Below are positions 1 through 6,632 of a stretch of DNA of 16,403 nucleotides, one piece after another. The translations under genes were made by a program, and so were the position numbers. This DNA is from CAJQND01 sp051010095. GTDB lineage: Bacteria > Pseudomonadota > Alphaproteobacteria > Rhizobiales > CAJQND01. Positions within the stretch are counted from its first letter, which is position 1, and each line of letters begins with the position of its first letter. Below the pieces are notes generated by a model, which saw only the letters and a list, made by a program, of their open reading frames with translations, had not been told where the DNA came from and made no database searches. Location: NCBI GenBank assembly GCA_051010095.1, contig JBPCVX010000348.1, positions 1 to 16,403 on the forward strand. The letters are read 5' to 3'.

Positions 1-191
1 GCACGGCCATCCAAACACCCACCAGACCAGGTCAAAACCTCATTGTCCTTCAGCGCACTGTCACTCCAAACCATGCAATCCTGATTGGAAACCTTAACCC
101 AAATATCTTCAGCTTGAACGGCGCTCGTGACCATCAAACTTAATCCCAATCCCAGCCCGGCTGCAGACAGCATTCGTTTTTCAATGCGCAT
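1..191 (-). CDS. Small exported protein, 5' end only (possible MORN-motif protein)
   Basis: The first 63 complete codons of a minus-strand gene that runs off the left edge. ATG is at 191, with an AAAGGAGA ribosome site just upstream (about 200-207). The protein begins with a classical signal peptide: MRIEKR, a Gly/Leu-rich hydrophobic core, and a likely signal peptidase I site after VQA (residue 27), so it should be periplasmic or secreted. The mature start has two cysteines (about 39 and 57) that could form a disulfide, and a segment LTWSGGCLDGRA. That segment resembles the start of MORN-type repeats (tWxGxCxxGxAxGxG), but only one possible unit is inside the window, so the family call is a guess. 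The 154 bp between it and the end of modC hold no clear terminator. Presence of a gene is fairly sure; function is unknown. Confidence 0.7.
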   Translation of the reverse strand, partial: MRIEKRMLSAAGLGLGLSLMVTSAVQAEDIWVKVSNQDCMVWSDSALKDNEVLTWSGGCLDGR

Positions 192-345
192 ACTAGAGTT
201 TCTCCTTTGGTTTTGGTGCTTGCCGCTTGTTAGAGGTTGATTCTATCGAATTGCAACCATAAAGCGAGGAGCAAATATGTAAACATCATATGGAAAGCGA
301 ACGTCGAAAGCGACTCTCCTAACGATACTGAACAGCAATGGGTCA

Positions 346-1464
346 CTACCGATTGGTTTGTGAAATCAACGTTCGGCGATCGAAACTAATACCTTTAATC
401 AATGCAAAAACATTATCGCCTGTAGTGAGCGCCAAATCACTGGCGGCTTGCCGTGTGATGCGCGCACGAATGAGTTGTTGTCCCACCTGTAAATCGACTT
501 CGGCAAACGCCGTTTCCTCTTCAGGGTACACGCCAACAATTGTTGCTGCAACGCAGTTTCGTGTTGAGAGGCCAGACGGCCTTCCACGTGCGATGGTTAC
601 GTCTCTTGAGCGCACGCGCAGTCGGATATCGTTACCGATCGTCAGGCCTGATATCATTGGCATGAAAATCTCTTCACCCTCAAAATCAAGGCAGGTGAGG
701 CGGAAATCATCATCTTGGTGTTTGATGCGCACTTCGATGACGGCGCCTGCTTCAAAATTTCCGGTGAAACCATGCATCGCACGTTCTTGGAAAATAGCGG
801 GCACTGCGCCTTGTCCCAGAATGCGGCCATCTGCCATTATGATAGCGCTATCGGCAATTTGCACAACTTCGTCGATTGCGTGGCTCACGTAAAGTGCTGG
901 CACTTCAAACTGCCGCAGCACTTTTTCAATAAATGCCAAAAGCTCACCTTTGCGGCGCACATCAAGCGCGGAAAGCGGTTCATCAAGCAACATCAGTTCA
1001 GGCTGGGTCAACAAGGTGCGCCCAATGGCGACACGTTGTTTCTCGCCACCTGAAAGTGTCGCGGGTTTGCGCGCAAGAAGGGGGTCCAGACCAAGCGATG
1101 AGACAACCTCATCCAGCGTGATTTTACTTTGTCCCGATGGCGCGCGCTTGGCGGCAAATTGAAGGTTTCCGGACACAGATAAATGAGTGAACAAGCGCGC
1201 GTCTTGAAACACCATGCCGACCGGGCGGTTGTGGGCGGGCAATGCGGTTTTGCTGGATGTGTCGAGCCAGTTGGCACCATCAAAGTTGACTTGGCCGGTT
1301 TCCGGTGAGTCGAGGCCCGATATGACCCGCAATAGTGTGCTTTTGCCACTGCCACTTGGTCCAAAAAGCGCGGTGATACCGTTCAGTTTCAGGGTTTCAT
1401 CCACATCGAGGGCGAATGTGGAAAAGGCGAGTTTTGCCCGGATGGTCAGTGTACTACCCGACAT
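346..1464 (-). CDS. modC: Molybdate ABC transporter, ATP-binding protein ModC
   Basis: Cytoplasmic ATPase that drives molybdate (or tungstate) import through ModB. The 372-residue protein, close to the usual 350-370, has Walker A GPSGSGKST (35-43), Q-loop Gln87, ABC signature LSGGEKQR (137-144), Walker B LMLLDEP (157-163), D-loop SALD and switch His195. A C-terminal region of about 80 residues, ending in GDNVFALIKGISF, fits the TOBE/Mop-like oxyanion-binding domain that separates ModC from most other importer ATPases. I chose the ATG at 1464 over a TTG at 1497: Met here precedes the normal beginning (STLTIRAKL), and the longer form would overlap modB by 44 bp instead of 11 bp. No strong ribosome site precedes it, so it is probably translated by coupling to modB. 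Last gene of modABC. Confidence 0.95.
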   Translation of the reverse strand: MSGSTLTIRAKLAFSTFALDVDETLKLNGITALFGPSGSGKSTLLRVISGLDSPETGQVNFDGANWLDTSSKTALPAHNRPVGMVFQDARLFTHLSVSGNLQFAAKRAPSGQSKITLDEVVSSLGLDPLLARKPATLSGGEKQRVAIGRTLLTQPELMLLDEPLSALDVRRKGELLAFIEKVLRQFEVPALYVSHAIDEVVQIADSAIIMADGRILGQGAVPAIFQERAMHGFTGNFEAGAVIEVRIKHQDDDFRLTCLDFEGEEIFMPMISGLTIGNDIRLRVRSRDVTIARGRPSGLSTRNCVAATIVGVYPEEETAFAEVDLQVGQQLIRARITRQAASDLALTTGDNVFALIKGISFDRRTLISQTNR

Positions 1465-2125
1465 GGACTGGAAACCGTCTATTGAGGGTGTAAACAATCA
1501 TCAAAACCACGAATGAAAAGATCAGTAGGCCTGCCGAGAGTTGATGAGCTTCCGCATAGCGCAGGGTCTCGACATGCTCATAAATGGCAATCGAGATAAC
1601 CTTGGTTTGGTCAGGAATGTTGCCACCGACCATGAGTACAACGCCAAACTCTCCAATCGTGTGGGTGAATGTCAGCACAGCAGCTGTCAAAAACCCGCGC
1701 GCAGAAAGAGGCATGGCGACCGAAAAGAACGTATCCAGCGCGCTTGCCCGCAAGGTCGCAGCAGCTTCCAGCGGTGTGCGGCCAATTGTTTCAAACGCAC
1801 TTTGCAGAGGTTGCACCATGAATGGCAAGGAATAGAAGATCGATGCAATGAGCAGGCCAGTGAACGAAAAGGTCAACGTGTTGCCCGTCACATCTACCCA
1901 AAGTTTTCCGATTGGTGCAGTAGGACTAAACATGATGAGCAGATAAAAGCCGATAACTGTGGGCGGCAACACGATGGGTAGCGCGGTGAACGCTTCTACA
2001 ACCGGCTTAAACGCAGAACGCGTGTTTGCGAGCCACCATGCCAGAGGCGTGCCGATCAGCAACAGAATGACAGTGGTAGCTGCTGCAAGCTGCACAGTTA
2101 ACAATAGCGGGCCTAAATCAACCAT
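1454..2125 (-). CDS. modB: Molybdate ABC transporter, permease ModB
   Basis: Inner-membrane channel subunit of the molybdate importer, 223 residues, the usual size for ModB. About five or six hydrophobic segments are visible (roughly 8-32, 47-67, 86-108, 145-168, 197-214). The cytoplasmic coupling (EAA) loop is at 120-140: EAAATLRASALDTFFSVAMP. It is followed by the HTIGEFGVVLMVGGN stretch typical of ModB. ATG at 2125 lies 3 nt after the modA stop (TGA GCC ATG), and its own 3' end overlaps modC by 11 bp, so the three subunits are one translationally linked operon. It should pair with ModA outside and two ModC inside. Confident from motif content and context. Confidence 0.95.
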   Translation of the reverse strand: MVDLGPLLLTVQLAAATTVILLLIGTPLAWWLANTRSAFKPVVEAFTALPIVLPPTVIGFYLLIMFSPTAPIGKLWVDVTGNTLTFSFTGLLIASIFYSLPFMVQPLQSAFETIGRTPLEAAATLRASALDTFFSVAMPLSARGFLTAAVLTFTHTIGEFGVVLMVGGNIPDQTKVISIAIYEHVETLRYAEAHQLSAGLLIFSFVVLMIVYTLNRRFPVHVG

Positions 2126-2128
2126 GGC

Positions 2129-2908
2129 TCATTCTACATCGTAGCCTGCATTACGGATAATGTTTTTGGCGTCTTCGCTTTGCAAATACTCAAAAAAAGC
2201 AAGGGCAGCGGGATTATTTGAGGCGCGCTGAAGCAGCACCGCATCTTGAGCGACCGGTTCGTGGAGATTAGAGGGCACCTTCCAGATCTTGCCTTTACCC
2301 AACGCATTGGGATCAAGGGTTTGAGAGAGCGCAATGAAGCCCAGTTCCGCATTGCCGCTGGCAACAAGTGCATAGGTTTGGCCGACATTTTCGCCCATGA
2401 CCAAGCGCTCGCGAACATCTTCGATGAGCTTGAGATCATAAATGAGTTTCATGGCCGCATTGCCGTAAGGGGCAAGCTCAGGGTTTGCGATGGCGAGCTT
2501 TCGGAAACGTCCATTCTTCAATACATCGGCCAGATTGTCTTGGTTCAGAGACGGGTCGGTGGTCCAGAGCGCGAGCAATCCTGAGGCGTAGGTAAATCTG
2601 TTTGCTTGTGCCACAAGGTCACGTTTCACCAATTCTTCTGGGCGTTGTCTGTCTGCTGAAAGAAAGATGTCAAACGGAGCTCCATGCAGGATCTGTGCAA
2701 AAATTTTGCCAGTTGACCCGGTAATCAGGGAAATTTCATGATCGGGATGTGATGCTTGAAACGCAGAAATCAGCTTTTCTGCAGTGGAGGTGAAATTCGC
2801 CGCGGTTGCGACGCGTGCTTTCTCAGCTGCGGCGTTGGTAGATCCAAGACATAAAAGTAGCACTGCTAAAGACGCCAGAAGCGAAACTCTATCTCTCAAG
2901 TTCTTCAC
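2129..2908 (-). CDS. modA: Molybdate-binding periplasmic protein ModA
   Basis: Solute-binding protein delivering molybdate to ModBC, 259 residues. The signal peptide has a basic start (MKNLRDR), a Leu-rich core and a likely cut after NAAA (about residue 28). The mature start ARVATAANFTSTAEKL and the segment LITGSTGKIFAQILHGAPFDIFLSAD (62-86, with Ser/Thr near both ends) match the ModA fold, in which Ser and backbone NH groups bind the oxyanion. GENVGQTYALVASGNAELGF is also family-typical. The start is GTG (2906-2908), directly preceded by an in-frame TGA at 2909-2911, so nothing longer is possible in this frame; the ribosome site is weak. Cys20 is not in a lipobox (Leu at -1), so I read it as a soluble periplasmic protein. 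First gene of modABC; no ModE-type regulator lies in the window. Confidence 0.95.
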   Translation of the reverse strand: MKNLRDRVSLLASLAVLLLCLGSTNAAAEKARVATAANFTSTAEKLISAFQASHPDHEISLITGSTGKIFAQILHGAPFDIFLSADRQRPEELVKRDLVAQANRFTYASGLLALWTTDPSLNQDNLADVLKNGRFRKLAIANPELAPYGNAAMKLIYDLKLIEDVRERLVMGENVGQTYALVASGNAELGFIALSQTLDPNALGKGKIWKVPSNLHEPVAQDAVLLQRASNNPAALAFFEYLQSEDAKNIIRNAGYDVE

Positions 2909-3002
2909 TCAATCACCACTTTGCTTGCGCAAACATCTTTGCAAAAGCGCCTTAATGACGCTTACTGCTTTCAGAACATAATTCATATTCAGGAGCAAGC
3001 AC
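2909..3002. promoter_or_regulatory. Divergent promoter region, modA / SDR, with imperfect palindrome
   Basis: This 94-bp gap separates two divergent starts and must hold both promoters unless one gene is read from afar. At 2974-2990 the sequence GAACATAATTCATATTC is an imperfect palindrome (12 of 16 paired positions match around a central T). It sits just upstream of the AGGAG ribosome site (2991-2995) of the dehydrogenase gene. It is A/T-rich like molybdate-responsive ModE boxes but I cannot align it convincingly to one. I assign no -35/-10 elements here. Confidence 0.3.
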
Positions 3003-3764
3003 ATGTTACGTGCAGATTTAACAGGCAAGCGCGCATTGGTAACCGGCGGTGTGTCTGGAATTGGGTTGGCAACGGTGAGGGGGTTGGCTGGAATGGGGGC
3101 ACAGGTTGCGGCCAATCATTTGCCTGCAGATGAAACGGCAGATCAGTGTATTGAAGCATTGGTTGATGAGGGGCTCAACGTGATTGCCGCACCAGGCGAT
3201 GTCTCAAAGCCAGGTGAAGCTGAGGAAATGGTGCAGGCGGCCGTGAGTGCGATGGGCGGGCTTGATTATTTGGTCAATAACGCCGCAACGCCCAACACCC
3301 AAGAACCAATTGAGATGGGGGATCTCGACGCGATGACGGAAGAGTTCTGGCAGAAAATACTTACAACAAATGTTGTCGGTTCCTTCCGCTGTGCAAAAGC
3401 TGCAGCACCGGCCTTGCGGAAAGGGGGCGGTGCAGTTGTGAACCTGGCATCGATTGCCGGGATAAACAGCGCCGGCTCAAGTATGGCATATGGTGCGGGT
3501 AAAGCTGCGATCATCAACATGACCAAAAATTTGGCACGAGGTCTTGCGCCAGATGTGCGTGTAAATGCCGTGGCGCCAGGCCTGGTGGAAAGCCCGTGGA
3601 CGGCGGATTGGCCAGAAGAGCGTCGTGAAGGTGCGCGTCAGACAGCATTGTTGAAACGCAATTGTTACCCAGATGACATAGCTGAAGCGATCATCTTTTT
3701 TCTCGCTGGCGCAAATGCTGTAACAGGCCAAACCTTGGTTATCGATGCGGGTCTGACGCTTTAA
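3003..3764 (+). CDS. Short-chain dehydrogenase/reductase (classical SDR)
   Basis: NAD(P)(H)-dependent oxidoreductase of the classical SDR type, 253 residues, the standard length; probably cytosolic. Seen motifs: cofactor-binding TGGVSGIG (14-21), adenine-site D66-V67, NNAA (92-95), and the catalytic set Asn123, Ser150, Tyr163, Lys167 (YGAGK). The C-terminal RVNAVAPGLVESPW and VTGQTLVIDAGLTL are also typical. No acidic residue stands at the end of the second strand (VAANHLPADE), so cofactor preference is unclear. ATG at 3003 has AGGAG at 2991-2995. It is divergent from modA and 119 bp ahead of the SBP56 gene on the same strand, so co-transcription with the latter is possible but not shown. The substrate cannot be named; FabG-like annotations would be generic. 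Confidence 0.9.
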   Translation: MLRADLTGKRALVTGGVSGIGLATVRGLAGMGAQVAANHLPADETADQCIEALVDEGLNVIAAPGDVSKPGEAEEMVQAAVSAMGGLDYLVNNAATPNTQEPIEMGDLDAMTEEFWQKILTTNVVGSFRCAKAAAPALRKGGGAVVNLASIAGINSAGSSMAYGAGKAAIINMTKNLARGLAPDVRVNAVAPGLVESPWTADWPEERREGARQTALLKRNCYPDDIAEAIIFFLAGANAVTGQTLVIDAGLTL

Positions 3765-3777
3765 CAGACATTGAGAA

Positions 3778-3806
3778 TTGCTTAAGAGTGCAAAAAGTCT
3801 TTAAAT
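3778..3806 (+). promoter_or_regulatory. Weak candidate promoter for the SBP56 gene
   Basis: In the 119-bp gap between the dehydrogenase and the SBP56 gene, TTGCTT (3778-3783) and TTAAAT (3801-3806) are separated by 17 bp. Matches to the sigma-70 consensus are only 3/6 and 4/6. The TTGAGA at 3771 is a better -35 but has no fitting -10. The gap ends with the strong ribosome site AAGGGAGGA (3868-3876), 7 nt before the ATG, embedded in the small palindrome CCTTAAGG. Position supports a promoter; sequence support is thin. Confidence 0.2.
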
Positions 3807-3883
3807 AGGGTCGGTTTGTCTACCCAAAAGATGAAGAGACGATAAATCAATGATCGCATAACACCTTAAGGGAGGAAGAAATA

Positions 3884-5284
3884 ATGACGGTCCGTCCAGA
3901 TCCAACTTTCCATGCAACTCCAAAGCTGGCCATGGAGGCGCCAGTTGAAAATGTTGCTTACACATTGCTTCTCAGTCCGGATTTCTCTCAGCCAGATGGC
4001 CTTGGTGTCGTAGACGTTGACCCTAACTCTTCCAGTTTTGGCGAGATCATCCATAAAGTGATGATGCCAAACAAGGGTGACGAATTTCATCATTTCGGTT
4101 GGAATGCTTGTTCATCTGCACTTTCACCGCTCACAGGCCATGCCTTTTTAGAGCGGCGCTTTCTAATTATTCCAGGATTGCGCTCTTCCAGAATTTATAT
4201 CATCGACACCCACCCAAGCCCGACTGAAGCAAAAATTCACAAAATCATCGAGCCTGAGGAAGTGTTTGCCAAGACAGGGTATTCCCGCCCGCACACAATT
4301 CACTGTGGCCCAGAAGGCATCTACGTCTCAACGCTGGGTGGTGGTGGCCCAGATGGTACTGATGGACCTCCCGGTATCTTCATCATGGATTGCGAAACTT
4401 TTGATGTTGTCGGCCGCTATGAAATTGATCGTGGCATTCAGGACAAACACTATGATTTCTGGTGGAACCTGCCGCGCGACTACATGGTATCGAGCGAATG
4501 GGCTTTGCCCCCACAGTTTGAAAACGGCATTGTTCCAGAAGATCTGCTGTCGAACAAATATGGGCATAGTATTCACTTCTGGGATTTGAGAGGGCGCAAA
4601 AACGTCCAAACTATCGATCTTGGTGAAAATCATCAGATGGCCCTTGAAATCAGACCTGCCCATGACCCGGTTAAGGAATATGGATTTGTCGGCGTCGTTG
4701 TGGATACGACCAATCTTGAAGGGTCGATTTGGACCTGGTGGCGCGAGAATGGAGAATTCCACTGCAAAAAGACAGCTACAATTCCGCCAGAGCCTGCTTC
4801 AGCGGACGATTTGCCTCCACTGTTGAAGGGTTTCGAAGCCGTGCCGCCACTGGTGACGGATATTGATCTCTCGCTTGACGACAAGCATTTGTATGTTTCG
4901 TGCTGGGGAACTGGCGAGATGCGGCAGTATGACGTGTCTGATCCAATGAACCCAACCCTTTCGGGATCAGTCCATACGGGTGGCATTGTGCGGCAAGAAA
5001 AGCACCCGAGCGGCAATACTTACCAAGGCGGCCCGCAAATGGTTGAAATTAGCCGCGATGGAAAACGGGTCTATTGGACCAATTCGCTTTACTCAACATG
5101 GGATGACCAATTCTATCCAGATGGTGTGGATGGAGCGATGGTGAAAGCAGATGTGGGAAAAGATGGCGGTTTGACCCTGGATGAAAACTTCTGGGTTGAT
5201 TTCCCTGACGGCTATCGTTCGCACCAAATCCGTCTTGAGGGTGGCGACTGTTCAACAGACAGCTTCTGTTATCCGTCTGTTTAG
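3884..5284 (+). CDS. SBP56-family protein (selenium-binding protein / methanethiol oxidase)
   Basis: 466 residues, the length of the SBP56 family, which includes human SELENBP1 and bacterial methanethiol oxidase MtoX. The known family reaction is CH3SH + O2 + H2O to HCHO + H2S + H2O2, copper-dependent in the bacterial enzyme. Family blocks seen in order: VVDVDPNSSSFGEIIHKV (42-59), DEFHHFGWNACSS (66-78, Cys76 at the place of human Cys57), SSRIYIIDTHPSP (101-113), KTGYSRPHTIHC (130-141), DFWWNLPRDYMVSSEWA (191-207), VTDIDLSLDDKHLYVSCW (324-341), LRQYD-like MRQYDVSDP, GGPQMVEISRDGKRVYWTNSLYS, and the C-terminal GGDCSTD (453-459). No signal peptide is visible, so a cytosolic location is likely. 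It leads a two-gene unit with the membrane protein at 5300. Family membership is very sure. Methanethiol oxidase activity is inferred, so I give no symbol. Confidence 0.93.
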   Translation: MTVRPDPTFHATPKLAMEAPVENVAYTLLLSPDFSQPDGLGVVDVDPNSSSFGEIIHKVMMPNKGDEFHHFGWNACSSALSPLTGHAFLERRFLIIPGLRSSRIYIIDTHPSPTEAKIHKIIEPEEVFAKTGYSRPHTIHCGPEGIYVSTLGGGGPDGTDGPPGIFIMDCETFDVVGRYEIDRGIQDKHYDFWWNLPRDYMVSSEWALPPQFENGIVPEDLLSNKYGHSIHFWDLRGRKNVQTIDLGENHQMALEIRPAHDPVKEYGFVGVVVDTTNLEGSIWTWWRENGEFHCKKTATIPPEPASADDLPPLLKGFEAVPPLVTDIDLSLDDKHLYVSCWGTGEMRQYDVSDPMNPTLSGSVHTGGIVRQEKHPSGNTYQGGPQMVEISRDGKRVYWTNSLYSTWDDQFYPDGVDGAMVKADVGKDGGLTLDENFWVDFPDGYRSHQIRLEGGDCSTDSFCYPSV

Positions 5285-5299
5285 ACGTGCGTTGAGTAA

Positions 5300-5956
5300 T
5301 TGAGTGTTGAACTAAGTTTGTGGCTGCTGGTTATCGGTAGCGGCATCTATCACGGTATTAACCCCGGCATGGGATGGCCTTTGGCTGTCTCTGCCGGCCT
5401 AATGGGTGACGGCAGGCGCGGCGTGCTCAAGGCGCTCGTGCCGTTGGCAGGTGGCCACTTGCTCGCTATGGCGACCATTTTGCTGCCTTTCGCAATGTTG
5501 TCGGGTTTGCTGGTATGGCAGCGCGAAATTCGCATTGCCGCCGGGCTTCTGGTGGTGGTCGTTGGTGTGTTTCTCCTTATTTATCGCCGCCACCCTAGAT
5601 TCTTAGCACGCATAAAACCCACACAACTTGCGCTTTGGTCGTTTGCAATTGCCATGGCCCATGGCGCAGGGCTTATGCTGGTGCCTATTTATCTCGGGCT
5701 ATGTAAGGTTGAAGAACTGGATGCTGGTCATCAGGCCGCATCGGCGCTTATCGGGGGAAACCTTATCACCGCAATTTTGGTGTCAGTTGTGCACGCCATT
5801 GCGATGGTTGTCTCTGGCGGTTTGATCGCGGTGTTGGTTTATGAATGGTTGGGCCCGCGTTTTATCTCAAAAAGCTGGTTCAATCTCGATGTGGTGTGGG
5901 CGCTGAGCTTGATTCTAGTGGGCGGGATTGGCCTTGCCTATGCCTGGAACAGTTAG
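5300..5956 (+). CDS. Histidine-bearing polytopic membrane protein, partner of SBP56
   Basis: A 218-residue, very hydrophobic inner-membrane protein with about six transmembrane segments (roughly 7-30, 45-67, 76-95, 108-133, 150-182, 197-216). Histidines lie within or at the ends of the helices: His18 in GIYHGINPGMGWP, His53 in LAGGHLLAM, His121 in AMAHGAGLML, His165 in VVHAIAMV. The H-x3-PG-x-G pattern in the first helix recalls the HxxxPGHG motif of NicO/RcnA-type Ni/Co transporters, but the second His of that motif is Met24 here; this is a resemblance, not an assignment. The start is TTG at 5300, because an in-frame TAA precedes it at 5297-5299; 15 bp separate it from the SBP56 stop, so the two are very likely one transcript. 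Metal or solute transport for the SBP56 enzyme is possible; function unknown. Confidence 0.8.
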   Translation: MSVELSLWLLVIGSGIYHGINPGMGWPLAVSAGLMGDGRRGVLKALVPLAGGHLLAMATILLPFAMLSGLLVWQREIRIAAGLLVVVVGVFLLIYRRHPRFLARIKPTQLALWSFAIAMAHGAGLMLVPIYLGLCKVEELDAGHQAASALIGGNLITAILVSVVHAIAMVVSGGLIAVLVYEWLGPRFISKSWFNLDVVWALSLILVGGIGLAYAWNS

Positions 5957-5962
5957 AAAAAA

Positions 5963-5995
5963 GCCGCCGCACGGCATCTGACACCACGCGGCGGC
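5963..5995. terminator. Bidirectional intrinsic terminator
   Basis: Perfect 8-bp stem GCCGCCGC (5963-5970) / GCGGCGGC (5988-5995) with a 17-nt loop, between two convergent genes. On the minus strand the stem is followed by TTTTTTC (complement of 5957-5962), a strong Rho-independent signal for the redoxin gene. On the plus strand only a short AATTTTA follows, so termination of the SBP56 unit should be weaker. Confidence 0.8.
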
Positions 5996-6016
5996 GCAAT
6001 TTTACGGGATTTTGGT

Positions 6017-6553
6017 CTAGACGTCGCCGGTGTATTCACCGCGCGCGGGATAGTTTTTCTCGATCGCGAAATCGAGCGCACCCAACAACTCTGAGAAGTG
6101 AGGGCGCACAAACGGCATGGTCTGCACCGACCCATAGTAAAGTGATTGATCAGGGGTAACCATGAACAGGCCAGGCTCTGAGAAAAGCGCAGGCTCTTCA
6201 ATTCCAATCGACGTTTTTCCGCGTGATGTGGAGATATAAAGTCCCCAGTCTTTTGCGTCTGACAGTGCCAGGCCATAGCCGATGCGCAAGTTCTTCGACT
6301 CAATACCTTCGGCCATCCCCTTTGCGCGATCTTCTTCATCTGAGCTGATGGCGATTGTTGTCACGCCGCGTTCGGCAAATTCAGGTGTGCGCTTATCAAG
6401 TTCCTTCAGATAAGTTGCACAAATCGGGCAGTGGAGGCCGCGGTAAAAGCAAACAACGGTGCCGCGCTCAGAACTCTCTGAGGCAAGATCAAACGTTCCG
6501 TGTGAAACGGTTTCAACGGTGACGTTTGGTGTTTTTTGACGGGGAAGAAGCAT
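6017..6553 (-). CDS. Peroxiredoxin-like (AhpC/TSA) family protein
   Basis: 178-residue thioredoxin-fold protein of the AhpC/TSA superfamily, probably a cytosolic thiol peroxidase or redoxin. The active-site region is VVCFYRGLHCPICATYLKEL: Cys42 in the peroxidatic position and a CxxC (CPIC, 42-45) in place of the usual Prx PxxxTxxC. This variant is common in the peroxiredoxin-like subfamily. The following FAERGVTTIAISSDEEDRA matches the Prx strand-helix that holds the peroxide. The conserved late Arg of Prx is not obvious. ATG at 6553 has an AAAGGAAA ribosome site 6-7 nt upstream. It is convergent with the SBP56 unit, shares its terminator, and lies 79 bp downstream of the GGT-family gene on the same strand with its own likely promoter. 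Enzymatic activity is inferred from the fold. Confidence 0.88.
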   Translation of the reverse strand: MLLPRQKTPNVTVETVSHGTFDLASESSERGTVVCFYRGLHCPICATYLKELDKRTPEFAERGVTTIAISSDEEDRAKGMAEGIESKNLRIGYGLALSDAKDWGLYISTSRGKTSIGIEEPALFSEPGLFMVTPDQSLYYGSVQTMPFVRPHFSELLGALDFAIEKNYPARGEYTGDV

Positions 6554-6588
6554 TAGTTTTTCCTTTTGACGTGATGTTCGCGGCGCAC

Positions 6589-6615
6589 ATTATCAGAACC
6601 ACTCTTCACGTGAAG
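6589..6615 (-). promoter_or_regulatory. Candidate promoter and 12-bp palindrome ahead of the redoxin gene
   Basis: In the 79-bp gap upstream of the redoxin gene, the minus strand reads GATAAT at 6594-6589 (5/6 to the -10 consensus). A perfect palindrome CTTCACGTGAAG at 6604-6615 overlaps where a -35 would be with a 17-bp spacer; no good -35 hexamer is present. Start of transcription would fall near 6582, giving a leader of about 30 nt. The palindrome may be an operator. There is no U-run after it, so it is not a good terminator for the upstream gene. Confidence 0.4.
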
Positions 6616-6632
6616 CGAAATTTCCGTGAGGG

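Noticed and set aside
234..257. Weak hairpin GGTTG...CAACC between modC and the left-edge gene.
   Set aside because: The stem is only 5 bp with a bulged extension and no T-run; not a supportable terminator.
338..892. Plus-strand open frame of 184 codons.
   Set aside because: It is antisense to modC and without recognisable motifs.
1465..1497. Longer modC beginning at a TTG (1497).
   Set aside because: It adds 11 residues without similarity to ModC and deepens the overlap with modB to 44 bp; the ATG at 1464 fits the family start.
2129..2908. ModA as a lipoprotein through Cys20.
   Set aside because: The residue before the Cys is Leu, not Gly/Ala/Ser, so no lipobox; a signal peptidase I site after NAAA is better.
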